Shown here: positions 27,358 through 34,926 of the stretch, one piece after another | How the letters are laid out: every line of letters begins with the position of its first letter | Position numbering within the stretch: the stretch's first letter is position 1 | NCBI RefSeq assembly: GCF_034314105.1 | Contig: NZ_JAVIWJ010000001.1 | Span: 126,501-190,500 of the forward strand | DNA length: 64,000 nt | Reading direction: 5' to 3' | Source: Pseudomonas sp. AB6 | GTDB lineage: Bacteria > Pseudomonadota > Gammaproteobacteria > Pseudomonadales > Pseudomonadaceae | Translations under genes and position numbers: made by a program | Notes under the pieces: generated by a model | What the model was told of the DNA's origin: nothing | What the model saw: only the letters and a program-made list of their open reading frames with translations | The model's database searches: none

Positions 27358-28752
27358 ATGGATGATCACGGACGCACCCCTTCATCTAACCAGCCAATTA
27401 TGTACGTGCTTGATACCAACGTACTGATCCATGATCCAAATGCTTTATTGAACTTCGAAGAGCATCACGTTTCCATCCCCATGACCGTGCTTGAGGAGTT
27501 AGACAAGCTCAAAGCGGGGAAGCACTCCGTCGCTGCCGAATGCCGTCAAGCTATTCGACTGATCGACAAAACATTGGGCGGCGCTACACCAGAGGAGGTT
27601 GAGTTAGGCGTACCGATTGATCGCGGCACCGGTATCTGCAAGGGCTTTCTGTCGATCCTCATGAACAAGCGGCATGAGCCCAACAACTTGTTGCCTGAAC
27701 ATCTGAACGACAACATCATCATCAATCAATTGATCGACCTGCACACGCGCAACAAGGATTTGCGTCTGGTGCTGGTGACCAAAGATATCAACATGCGCCT
27801 CAAGGCGCGGGCGTGTGGGATCGCCTCCGAGGATTACAGTACTGATCAACTGGTCGACGACGTTTCCATGTTGTCGCGTGGTTATCACACCATGACCGGC
27901 TCTTTTTGGGACCGTGTCAGCAAGGTTGAAACTCGCCAGGATCACGGACGCACTTGGCACCGCGTGCAGCTCACCGATAACCTGCCTGCGGTACACATCA
28001 ATGAATTCATCATTGATGCACAGGGTTTTGTGGGTTGGATCAAAGGCATCAAAGCTGATGAATTGCTGATTCTGGATATGCACCAAGAACCTTTGCTGCA
28101 CCAGGAAGCTTGGGGCCTCAAACCACGTGACATTTATCAGGGGCTCGCGTTGTTCGCCTTGCTTGACCCTGATATCCACTTGGTCAACCTGTCGGGTGCA
28201 GCCGGTTCCGGTAAAACCATTCTGGCGTTGGCCGCTGCAATCGAACAGACCATGGTCAGCAAGCGTTATCGCCGCATCATCGCGACTCGTAGCGTGCAAG
28301 GTCTGGATCAGGAGATCGGTTTCCTGCCCGGCACCGAAGCCGAGAAAATGGAGCCTTGGTTAGGCGCCATCACCGACAACCTTGAAGCGCTGCACATGGA
28401 CGATGAAAATACCCACGGCAGTGTTGATTACATCCTCAGCAAAGTGCCGTTGCAGTTCAAATCCCTTAACTACATTCGAGGCCGTAGCTTCCAGCAAAGC
28501 CTGATCCTCATCGACGAATGCCAGAACCTCACACCGCACCAGATGAAAACCATCATCACCCGTGCCGGTGCCGGTTCCAAAGTAGTGTGCCTGGGTAACC
28601 TGGCGCAAATCGATACGCCTTACCTGTCGGCGACCAGTTCCGGCCTGACCTACCTGACGGAGCGCTTCAAAGACTTCCCCAATGGCGTGCACATCGCCCT
28701 GCAAGGCGTGCCACGCTCAATCCTGGCTGAGTATGCGGAGTCGCATCTGTAA
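27358..28752 (+). CDS. phoH: PIN-PhoH fusion ATPase (YlaK type)
   Basis: A 464-residue PhoH-like protein. An N-terminal PIN ribonuclease domain (acidic motif DTNVL at 19-23, further Asp/Glu at about 43 and 140-155) is joined to a C-terminal PhoH P-loop ATPase with Walker A GAAGSGKT (about 281-288) and Walker B LILIDECQN (about 383-391). Such PIN-PhoH proteins unwind and cleave RNA in vitro. AAGGTGAG precedes the ATG. In other pseudomonads it is followed directly by moaC; here about 6.1 kb of AT-rich DNA and a second copy of the last 243 bases separate them. The 3' end of this gene may therefore be the imported copy. Confidence 0.93.
   Translation: MDDHGRTPSSNQPIMYVLDTNVLIHDPNALLNFEEHHVSIPMTVLEELDKLKAGKHSVAAECRQAIRLIDKTLGGATPEEVELGVPIDRGTGICKGFLSILMNKRHEPNNLLPEHLNDNIIINQLIDLHTRNKDLRLVLVTKDINMRLKARACGIASEDYSTDQLVDDVSMLSRGYHTMTGSFWDRVSKVETRQDHGRTWHRVQLTDNLPAVHINEFIIDAQGFVGWIKGIKADELLILDMHQEPLLHQEAWGLKPRDIYQGLALFALLDPDIHLVNLSGAAGSGKTILALAAAIEQTMVSKRYRRIIATRSVQGLDQEIGFLPGTEAEKMEPWLGAITDNLEALHMDDENTHGSVDYILSKVPLQFKSLNYIRGRSFQQSLILIDECQNLTPHQMKTIITRAGAGSKVVCLGNLAQIDTPYLSATSSGLTYLTERFKDFPNGVHIALQGVPRSILAEYAESHL
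28510..28752 (+). repeat. left copy of the 243-bp phoH 3'-end direct repeat
   Basis: This segment, from the Walker B codons to the phoH stop, is repeated at 34659-34901 with exactly the same length and about 24 mismatches by my count (roughly 90% identity), nearly all at third codon positions. The two copies bound the AT-rich cassette. Confidence 0.93.
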
Positions 28753-28758
28753 CCGCTG

Positions 28759-28792
28759 ATCGGGCGGCTGTGTTTAAAAATGGCCGCCCGAT
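28759..28792. terminator. phoH terminator, possibly bidirectional
   Basis: A perfect 10-bp GC-rich stem (28759-28768 with 28783-28792) and a 14-base AT-rich loop lie between the phoH stop and the end of the convergent MFS gene. The T run is weak (TTCC), so efficiency is uncertain. Confidence 0.65.
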
Positions 28793-28810
28793 TTCCTTGC
28801 CTGACAGCAT

Positions 28811-30037
28811 CTACTCGCTCTGCATTCTGATTTTTTCAGAGTGATATTGATCCCTATATTCAAAATATAGCCATGCCCCGACGATAACAGCGAACACACC
28901 GGCGAAACAAAAGACTCCTCCAATTGTTATAAGGCGGGATAGCCAAGCGCCCAGTATTGGAGTCGTAATCATGAGCGCCAAGGAAAGGCTTCGAGCAGTG
29001 GCTGAAAGAACGCCTAGATGGGAAACAGGGCAATATTTTTGCAGCGTAATCCCAAATCCAAGGGCGGTGAGTCCGTACGCTATTCCCGCCACAAGAAACA
29101 GTGACATGAAGACGACTATATTGGCCAAGTGAGGAATGGTTGGAAGCAAACCGGCCAAGATGACGGCAACCCCAAAAAGTGATAGGGAAAGTGTGGAGCA
29201 GAGTGAGAGTCGGGCTGGATAAATTTTAGGGAAAATTAGCCCCGATAATATTCCGCCTACTGCGGTGGCACTGACGACAGCCCCGAAGGCGTACGACTCC
29301 AAGCCGAAATTTTTTAGGAAAAGACTTAATAGAGAGTCATAACATCCAAGCACAGCCGACTGCACCATGGTGCAGATGAAAAATAGCCTTGTAATAGGAC
29401 CATGTTTGAAAAATGATTTGAACGCCTCAAGACTACCGAACGACCTCATCTCGGGGTTTTGAGTGACAGAGGATGTGGAATGAGTAATTGATAAAACGAT
29501 TACGCAAATAGTGCCGATCAAGGAAAATACCGCTGATACTAAAAAACCTGAAGATTTGTCTGCGACGCTTGCTATGATGCCAGCCGCCAATGGAGAACAC
29601 ACTTTTATAAATTGATCCATGATGGTGACGAGAGATATATTTTTTACAAGATCTTCATTGGATAGTAATTTTCTCGTAAGGATTATCTCTGCAGAGCCTG
29701 AGCCTAGGTTGGCGAGCCCCTTCATGAAAACGAAGACTAAGAAGACTGTTTGAGACGTCGCCGAAAATAACAGGCAGGCAACAAAACAGCGAGTAAGGAA
29801 GCTCCAGCAGATAAATTTGAACGGGCTCGTGCGGTCTGCTAGAGCACCGAACAGTGGTCCCAATAAAAGAGGAGGTAGCCCGTACAATGCAGCAGCGAGT
29901 CCTAGCGTTTCAGCAGAGGCATCGAAGCCAAACGTTAATACTGTAAATATTAGAACGAAGTCTACCCAAAGCGTAACCGAGGTGCTTAGTCTGATACCAC
30001 ACAGATAACCGTATCCAGCGATGTTGGGAATATTCAC
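28811..30037 (-). CDS. MFS transporter, putative exporter of the cassette product
   Basis: A 408-residue major facilitator protein with twelve predicted membrane segments and a short cytosolic C-terminus. The first loop region has LFGALADRTSPFK, equivalent to the MFS motif A. It starts with GTG 30037, directly abutting the carbamoyltransferase stop codon (TAA then GTG), so translation is probably coupled. AT-rich codon use matches the other cassette genes. As the last gene of a modification-enzyme operon it is most likely the exporter, and self-resistance determinant, for the product. This role is inferred from position. Confidence 0.85.
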   Translation of the reverse strand: MNIPNIAGYGYLCGIRLSTSVTLWVDFVLIFTVLTFGFDASAETLGLAAALYGLPPLLLGPLFGALADRTSPFKFICWSFLTRCFVACLLFSATSQTVFLVFVFMKGLANLGSGSAEIILTRKLLSNEDLVKNISLVTIMDQFIKVCSPLAAGIIASVADKSSGFLVSAVFSLIGTICVIVLSITHSTSSVTQNPEMRSFGSLEAFKSFFKHGPITRLFFICTMVQSAVLGCYDSLLSLFLKNFGLESYAFGAVVSATAVGGILSGLIFPKIYPARLSLCSTLSLSLFGVAVILAGLLPTIPHLANIVVFMSLFLVAGIAYGLTALGFGITLQKYCPVSHLGVLSATARSLSLALMITTPILGAWLSRLITIGGVFCFAGVFAVIVGAWLYFEYRDQYHSEKIRMQSE

Positions 30038-31192
30038 TTAGCTTGCCTTCGCTTTTCTATACATATTTTGGTTTATGACATAAGTCGATATTCCATTTTG
30101 AAGGCAGAACGCTTCAATGTCTGAGTGGGAGTTTATGAAACCTCTACCTTTGAAGTTAAGAGAGGTGTTACAGAGTACGCCCACTCCGGAATGCGTTTTG
30201 AAGGCGGAAAGCAAATCGTACATCGCAGGATTGTCCACTGCTGTTACGGTCTGAACTCTCGCTGTTCCGTCGATATGTGTGATAGCCCTTAATTTGCGGT
30301 CGATAACATTATAAAATGACAGCATATATTTGCTTTTAACACACCCTTCAAAATAAATTCCAGCGTCTTCTTCGATACAGATTGGTGCTATCGGCCGATA
30401 TCTTTCTCTTTCTTTTATTATATTTAATTTTTCTGTTGTTTCGATAGAAAATGGGGCCGCGATAATTGACCGATTTCCTAGGGCGCGGGGACCTATTTCA
30501 CAGTTGCCTTGGACCCAGCAAACTATCTCACAGTTGCCTTGGACCCAGCAAACTATCTCTCCTGTGGCTAGTGTTTCGGAAACCTCGTCTAAGCACAGAG
30601 GTTTTTCCAGGAAAACTGAACTGTTCTTTGGGATGTCATAGATAAATGACTGAGCAGAATACACGGACCACTCGATCTTTACTTTTCCAGTCAAGTTATG
30701 TTGAGTCGCAGCTGCGGCTCCGATTCCTACGCCTGTGTCATTGGTGCATGGCGGAACAAAAACGGCATCAAATAGACCCGATTTTTCCCACATCCGGTTC
30801 CACTCGCAATTCAACCCACACCCGCCCGCAATTTTATTGTCCGCATAAGGAGAGAGTGCGTAAGAAGCAATTATGTGCGACAGTTCATGGCTGCAGTGGG
30901 TCCACTTCAGTGAGTTCTGGCCTAACTTATATTCTCTGCTTTCGAAGTTAAGGCCTAAATAACCTCCGTCGGTAGGAGCGTTTCGAGGGTCGTGCCCTTC
31001 CGCCCAACCGCTTATAGCTACCGCATCCAAATCATCGGAATACTTTAGCGTTGCTTCTATTAATGATTTCGTAGAAACAGGGGCATATCGTTGTCCACTA
31101 TTTTTCTCGGCTTCATGGCTAAATGCTAGCTTCCCGTCCTCTAACAAACAGATGTGGCCGTCGTGCCCGGTATTGACGCCTAGTATTTTCAT
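30038..31192 (-). CDS. NodU/CmcH-type carbamoyltransferase, internally shortened
   Basis: A 384-residue relative of TobZ/NodU/CmcH O-carbamoyltransferases, which make carbamoyl-AMP from carbamoyl phosphate and transfer it to a hydroxyl. The N-terminus (MKILGVNTGHDG) and the metal-site HELSH (102-106) are followed directly by AGGCGLNC (122-129) and the NDTG Asp; the C-terminal domain has GPRALGNRS (234-242) and LCNTSLNFKGR. Family members are about 550-600 residues, and some 150 residues that normally lie between HxxxH and the AGG motif are absent at about residue 120. A ten-residue tandem duplication lies at 213-232. It may be inactive or a natural short variant. AGAGAA precedes the ATG. Confidence 0.75.
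   Translation of the reverse strand: MKILGVNTGHDGHICLLEDGKLAFSHEAEKNSGQRYAPVSTKSLIEATLKYSDDLDAVAISGWAEGHDPRNAPTDGGYLGLNFESREYKLGQNSLKWTHCSHELSHIIASYALSPYADNKIAGGCGLNCEWNRMWEKSGLFDAVFVPPCTNDTGVGIGAAAATQHNLTGKVKIEWSVYSAQSFIYDIPKNSSVFLEKPLCLDEVSETLATGEIVCWVQGNCEIVCWVQGNCEIGPRALGNRSIIAAPFSIETTEKLNIIKERERYRPIAPICIEEDAGIYFEGCVKSKYMLSFYNVIDRKLRAITHIDGTARVQTVTAVDNPAMYDLLSAFKTHSGVGVLCNTSLNFKGRGFINSHSDIEAFCLQNGISTYVINQNMYRKAKAS
30499..30558 (-). repeat. 30-bp perfect tandem duplication in the carbamoyltransferase gene
   Basis: Positions 30499-30528 and 30529-30558 are identical. The duplication is in frame and repeats ten residues (IVCWVQGNCE) just before the conserved GPRALGNRS motif. Confidence 0.95.
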
Positions 31193-31205
31193 TTAAATTC
31201 TCTTG

Positions 31206-33062
31206 TTAGGTGTGGTTAGGTTTAAGCCAAAACAAATACATGGCACCAAAAAAACTAGGATTCGATTTTTCAAATATGTCCCAATTTTCAAAAAAATCTT
31301 CCAACGAGGTGGAGTCATAAAATTGACGGAAGCCCGGGGAATTTCTTTCGCCGGCCCGTTCAAAACCCGCAAAAGTGGCTTTGGTTAAATGTAATAATTC
31401 AGATATTTTTTGTACTGTATAGGTGTGTTTTAGTGGGTTAAAAAACAAATCCATACAGCCAGATCGATTATAAAAATCTGGTGATTTTATAATTTCATTA
31501 AAGGCCTCGGCGGAGCTATTAAGTAAAATGAAATCTCTTATCCTCGGCAGATTTTTCGGCGAAAATGAAATTTCAGACTCAGAAAACTGTTGAGCCAATT
31601 TTTTTAGTGGCTGTCTCGCCAAGGTGCTATAAAGGCCTAATTTTAAAACGCCACCTGGTTTTAAAGAAGAAAGAAGTGCTCGGCAACCTTTAACCGGATA
31701 TTTAAGATGGTGCAGAACACCAATGCACTCAATGAGCCGGAATTTTATTTTTAGCTCATCGACATCGTAGATGCTACCTTGGACAAAGGTTATATTTGCG
31801 ACGTTTAGCTCTCTACTTTTGGTCAGGGCATACTGTAGGCTTGCCATACTAATATCCAAGCCGATAATATTAGTTTCGGGATAGGTAAGCGCTAATTGAA
31901 TGGCGTGTCTTCCGGTGCCACAACCCGCCACGAGTATAAATTCCCCGTTATTTTTTAAAGACGTTCGATTAACGTTTAGCTGAGAAAGGGCTTCATTTAG
32001 CGTTGTCTCTCTGTAATAAGGTACTGACGACCACGCTGGATAGGGATACGCTTCATAAAAATCAGCCGTGATTTCTCTTTTTCTGCAGGACGCCATAACG
32101 AAGATTTCGGGACTGCCTATGTGCAGGTTGTTCGCGTTTACAGGGTGAGCTTGATAGGCTCCTACTGGAAAGCTTTCGTTTGGTGAGTAACGGCTGTAAG
32201 ACGCCAATACACGCTCTATAGCTTTACATCTGCAGGTGGAAATGCTGTCGTCGCTCTGATACAGTTTTAACGACTCTATTATTTCCTGATCTTCAGTTTC
32301 AATTTTGTAGATGTAGCCGTTGAGACGGCATTGGGCGCTCATAGCTGCCAGAAATGGTAAATGCTTTCCGTTGTAGCAGTCTTGTATAAGTTGTCGCGCG
32401 ATCTTTCTTCGCGCTCGGCGAATCTCCATTTCAATGATGGGTGAGTTAACTAGTTGTGTAGAAATGAGCTTTAATGTGTTGGCGTTATCTTCAAGCAGAT
32501 CTGAAGTGTTAAGTATGTTTTTTGTCTCGCCAGCTCTTGATAGGGTAACTAGATGTCCGAGCTGTTCGAAATAAATATTTGCCGCCGCTTGTTTATCCAA
32601 GAGTGTGTTATCTATCAGTGGAGCCAGAGAGTCAAAAATAACCCTGTCAAATGATTCGATATGTAGACTCTGTAGTAATCTGAGGTAGTTTTTTGATAGC
32701 TCACCTGTTGAGTTGGATTCGAGTTTTATCGCGGCTTGGTATGTCCACACTGCGGCGCTATGTTGGTTGCTATATTCGTATGCTGAAGCTAGATTCTGAT
32801 AATATTTTAACTGTGTTTCTGTTGTTTTACTCGCTGCGCATGCCTTTTTGTAGAAGCTTAGCGCTAGTTTTATTTCGCCTTGTTCCTCGTGCAGAATCGC
32901 TAGATTGTTGAGCGCTCTATCATTTGTCGGGTCAAGCAGAAGGCTTTGTTTGTAACGTTTATGGGCGTCGGCAAAATTATTCTCTGTCAAAGCGATATCT
33001 GCTTGTAGGCGCAGGTGTTCTGATTTTTCTTTTTTCTCATCACTAGGGGCAGTTTTGCTCAC
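31206..33062 (-). CDS. TPR-SAM methyltransferase fusion
   Basis: A 618-residue protein. Residues about 14-160 form tetratricopeptide helices (NNFADAHKRYKQSLLLDPTND and two further repeats). A middle helical region follows, and a class I SAM methyltransferase domain runs from about residue 370, with the AdoMet site VAGCGTGRHA, an acidic residue in IIGLDIS, and LIECIGVLHHL after strand 4. It starts with GTG 33062 after AAGGA, 16 bases from the end of the SagB gene. TPR-methyltransferase fusions often act on carrier-bound or peptide substrates, so binding of the small cassette peptide through the TPR part is a reasonable but untested idea. Confidence 0.85.
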   Translation of the reverse strand: MSKTAPSDEKKEKSEHLRLQADIALTENNFADAHKRYKQSLLLDPTNDRALNNLAILHEEQGEIKLALSFYKKACAASKTTETQLKYYQNLASAYEYSNQHSAAVWTYQAAIKLESNSTGELSKNYLRLLQSLHIESFDRVIFDSLAPLIDNTLLDKQAAANIYFEQLGHLVTLSRAGETKNILNTSDLLEDNANTLKLISTQLVNSPIIEMEIRRARRKIARQLIQDCYNGKHLPFLAAMSAQCRLNGYIYKIETEDQEIIESLKLYQSDDSISTCRCKAIERVLASYSRYSPNESFPVGAYQAHPVNANNLHIGSPEIFVMASCRKREITADFYEAYPYPAWSSVPYYRETTLNEALSQLNVNRTSLKNNGEFILVAGCGTGRHAIQLALTYPETNIIGLDISMASLQYALTKSRELNVANITFVQGSIYDVDELKIKFRLIECIGVLHHLKYPVKGCRALLSSLKPGGVLKLGLYSTLARQPLKKLAQQFSESEISFSPKNLPRIRDFILLNSSAEAFNEIIKSPDFYNRSGCMDLFFNPLKHTYTVQKISELLHLTKATFAGFERAGERNSPGFRQFYDSTSLEDFFENWDIFEKSNPSFFGAMYLFWLKPNHT

Positions 33063-33078
33063 ATCACGACTTCCTTTA

Positions 33079-34188
33079 TCATGGATTCGAGTTTAGGAGT
33101 TGTAATACGCCAGGGCTTAAAGGGTCTGAATAGCCGGGGCCCCCAGCCATTACAAATATGGACTGCTCTTTAAATCCGTCAACCTTTATGAGGTCGTTAA
33201 GTAGATTGTCTATAAAGTATCCCGTAACCCATGTGTTAAGGGAGTAAGCGGTGGTTACCAAATTGAAGGTTTGAGATAAATGGCCAACATCCAATAGTCC
33301 CGAACGATATGCTCGTGAATGTGGGTATTTCCACCATAATTTATCGAATCTCGTAGTAAGGACAATAAGAAATGAAGCTTCGATCGCAAAACTCTGATAG
33401 CAAAGAATTTTTTCTAGTGATGGATCAATCACTAGGTCTATTTCTGTCAGCACATGTTGATGTGATCTATAGTGATAAATTCCTCTACTTAGACCATCGA
33501 CGTTAAGTGCGATTAGGTATGCTTCAGTTGCCTGGAGACATCCCGCGCTGGGTGATGATCGTCTGTATCCGACTGTCCTAATTCCTCGTTTTTCCATTTC
33601 TTCTTTGTGGGAGTCGCCGTGAATTGCCCCAAACGTTGAATACAAAATATCGGCTACGATTGATACAGGAACTGCGTCAGATCTAAAGTTTCGACTCGTC
33701 CTTCTTTCCCACAGGGCGCCTTGAAGATTCATATTTTGGATGGGCGCTCCGTTATAATCAGGCAGAGTGATTATTTTGCCTTCGCGCTCGGTTTCCAAAT
33801 CAGGCATCGTGTCTTCGATACTCTGGCAGAAATCAATATAGCCTGATTCAGTATCCTCTAGTTTTGATATTTCAGAGGGAAAATTATGCTTGCTGCCATA
33901 ATGAAATATCTTGGATATTAAATCCCATCCCCACTTTCCACGTTCAGCGGCCAGCTTTTTATAATCAAGCGCTTGATCAGCCAGCAGTAATATTCCGGCT
34001 TCAATCAGCAACTCGTCCTCAGGTTGAGCTTGATAAGGAAGATGGCTATATTCAGTGAGTTCAAATATCCTATCAAGATATGTTTTTTCAAAAATTTCGT
34101 ATTGCTCTCCGGTATTTAAATTCCATAGACCAAAAACGCCATCATTGAGCGTTATGACTATCTCTTCACTGATTACGAATTCACGCAT
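33079..34188 (-). CDS. SagB/ThcOx-type flavin-dependent oxidoreductase
   Basis: A 369-residue member of the SagB/ThcOx branch of nitroreductases. An N-terminal winged-helix-like region (about residues 1-90) leads to the FHYGSKHNF segment typical of SagB proteins, then the nitroreductase domain with RRTSR (162-166, FMN phosphate), SPSAGCLQATEAY (212-224) and GLLDVGHLSQ near residue 305. In azol(in)e peptides SagB oxidises azolines made by a YcaO cyclodehydratase, but no YcaO gene is in the window and the adjacent 33-residue peptide has no Cys. It may dehydrogenate another bond. AAAGGAG lies 6 bases before the ATG. First large gene of the operon. Confidence 0.85.
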   Translation of the reverse strand: MREFVISEEIVITLNDGVFGLWNLNTGEQYEIFEKTYLDRIFELTEYSHLPYQAQPEDELLIEAGILLLADQALDYKKLAAERGKWGWDLISKIFHYGSKHNFPSEISKLEDTESGYIDFCQSIEDTMPDLETEREGKIITLPDYNGAPIQNMNLQGALWERRTSRNFRSDAVPVSIVADILYSTFGAIHGDSHKEEMEKRGIRTVGYRRSSPSAGCLQATEAYLIALNVDGLSRGIYHYRSHQHVLTEIDLVIDPSLEKILCYQSFAIEASFLIVLTTRFDKLWWKYPHSRAYRSGLLDVGHLSQTFNLVTTAYSLNTWVTGYFIDNLLNDLIKVDGFKEQSIFVMAGGPGYSDPLSPGVLQLLNSNP

Positions 34189-34205
34189 GACTGACTCCTT
34201 TGAGG

Positions 34206-34237
34206 AAAAGACGCTGAGCGGTTATCCGCCCAGCGTC
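34206..34237 (-). terminator. terminator-like attenuating hairpin after the precursor peptide gene
   Basis: On the minus strand an 11-bp stem with one mismatch (34231-34237 with 34210-34216, plus 34226-34229 with 34218-34221, loop 34222-34225) is followed by TTTTCC. It lies 7 bases after the peptide stop and before the SagB ribosome site, so it should let only part of transcription proceed. Confidence 0.8.
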
Positions 34238-34244
34238 AACATTA

Positions 34245-34346
34245 TTACTTGGCCATTTTCGATTTTTTGTCCATAGGAGTAATCAAAGTGTTGTAAGCAT
34301 TATTGGAGAGTGCAGTCAAACGGGTTTGCAGATTAATCTTACGCAT
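34245..34346 (-). CDS. 33-residue putative precursor or scaffold peptide
   Basis: A short gene missed by length cut-offs. An ATG at 34346 (with another ATG one codon earlier at 34349) is preceded by AAAAAAGGAA and opens a 33-residue frame that ends in tandem TAA stops. The peptide begins MRKINLQTRL, ends KKSKMAK, has seven Lys/Arg and one Asp, four Asn, four Thr, two Ser, one Tyr and no Cys. It is the first gene of the cassette, directly followed by a terminator-like hairpin and the SagB gene, an arrangement typical of RiPP or scaffold-peptide precursors. It could instead be an attenuation leader peptide, but it has no run of regulatory codons. No homologue is known to me. Confidence 0.75.
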   Translation of the reverse strand: MRKINLQTRLTALSNNAYNTLITPMDKKSKMAK

Positions 34347-34398
34347 CATCAATTCCTTTTTTAGTTGGGGTAATGGGTCTTTCGACTCCACGAGTTAA

Positions 34399-34426
34399 AG
34401 AATAATATTTATACGTTTTCAGTCAA
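34399..34426 (-). promoter_or_regulatory. predicted sigma-70 promoter of the peptide cassette
   Basis: On the minus strand TTGACT (34426-34421) and TATTCT (34404-34399) are separated by 16 bases. Transcription would start near 34392, giving a leader of about 45 bases before the peptide ATG. Confidence 0.6.
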
Positions 34427-34445
34427 TAAAAATATTGCGTGATGT

Positions 34446-34478
34446 TTCCTACAGATAAAACATTTGTCCTTGTAGGAA
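34446..34478. promoter_or_regulatory. candidate operator dyad upstream of the cassette promoter
   Basis: TTCCTACA at 34446-34453 and TGTAGGAA at 34471-34478 form a perfect 8-base inverted repeat with a 17-base spacer, 20 bases upstream of the predicted -35 box. It could bind a regulator, or be a relic of a dispersed repeat. Confidence 0.45.
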
Positions 34479-34658
34479 GTTTCTGTCTGTTAAATTTAAT
34501 TGGTTTATTTTGTTGGTTTATTTCAATAATTTACAGGGATCTAGATGTGTGTCTGGCTAGGGGCGAGATTCGTATTTGAAATATATTGTAATAACTATTT
34601 TTTGGGTTTTCTTACCAGTTGGTTATGCACCTAAGCCCTATGTCAGGACAGATGGCGG

Positions 34659-34901
34659 ATCGACGAATGCCAGAACCTCACGCCGCACCAGATGAAAACC
34701 ATCATCACCCGTGCCGGCGCTGGTTCCAAAGTGGTCTGCCTGGGTAACCTGGCGCAGATCGATACCCCTTACCTGTCGGCCACCAGTTCTGGCCTCACTT
34801 ACCTGACGGAGCGTTTCAAAGACTTCCCCAATGGTGTGCACATTACCCTGCAAGGGGTACCCCGTTCGATCCTGGCTGAGTATGCGGAGAGTCATTTGTA
34901 A
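34659..34901 (+). pseudogene. phoH: duplicated 3' end of phoH (remnant)
   Basis: This 243-base segment encodes the last 80 residues of PhoH (from IDECQN to AESHL) in an open frame but has no start or upstream domain. Compared with 28510-28752 it has the same length, about 24 mismatches and only one amino-acid change (IALQ to ITLQ). Homology stops abruptly at 34659. It sits next to the native downstream neighbour moaC, so it is probably the original 3' end of the resident phoH, displaced when the cassette with its own phoH end was inserted. Confidence 0.9.
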
Positions 34902-34926
34902 GAACGTTTGCTGACAATAGAGGACC

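Noticed and set aside
34245..34346. Leader peptide of a classical amino-acid attenuator
   Set aside because: Not excluded, but there is no run of one codon, no anabolic gene downstream and no alternative antiterminator stem; a precursor peptide explains the context better.
28811..34658. Integrase, transposase or tRNA attachment site for the AT-rich cassette
   Set aside because: None found: all frames are explained by the five cassette genes, and the borders are phoH sequence, not a tRNA.
34638..34895. minus-strand frame across the phoH remnant
   Set aside because: Antisense shadow of the duplicated phoH end; the same frame exists opposite phoH itself.
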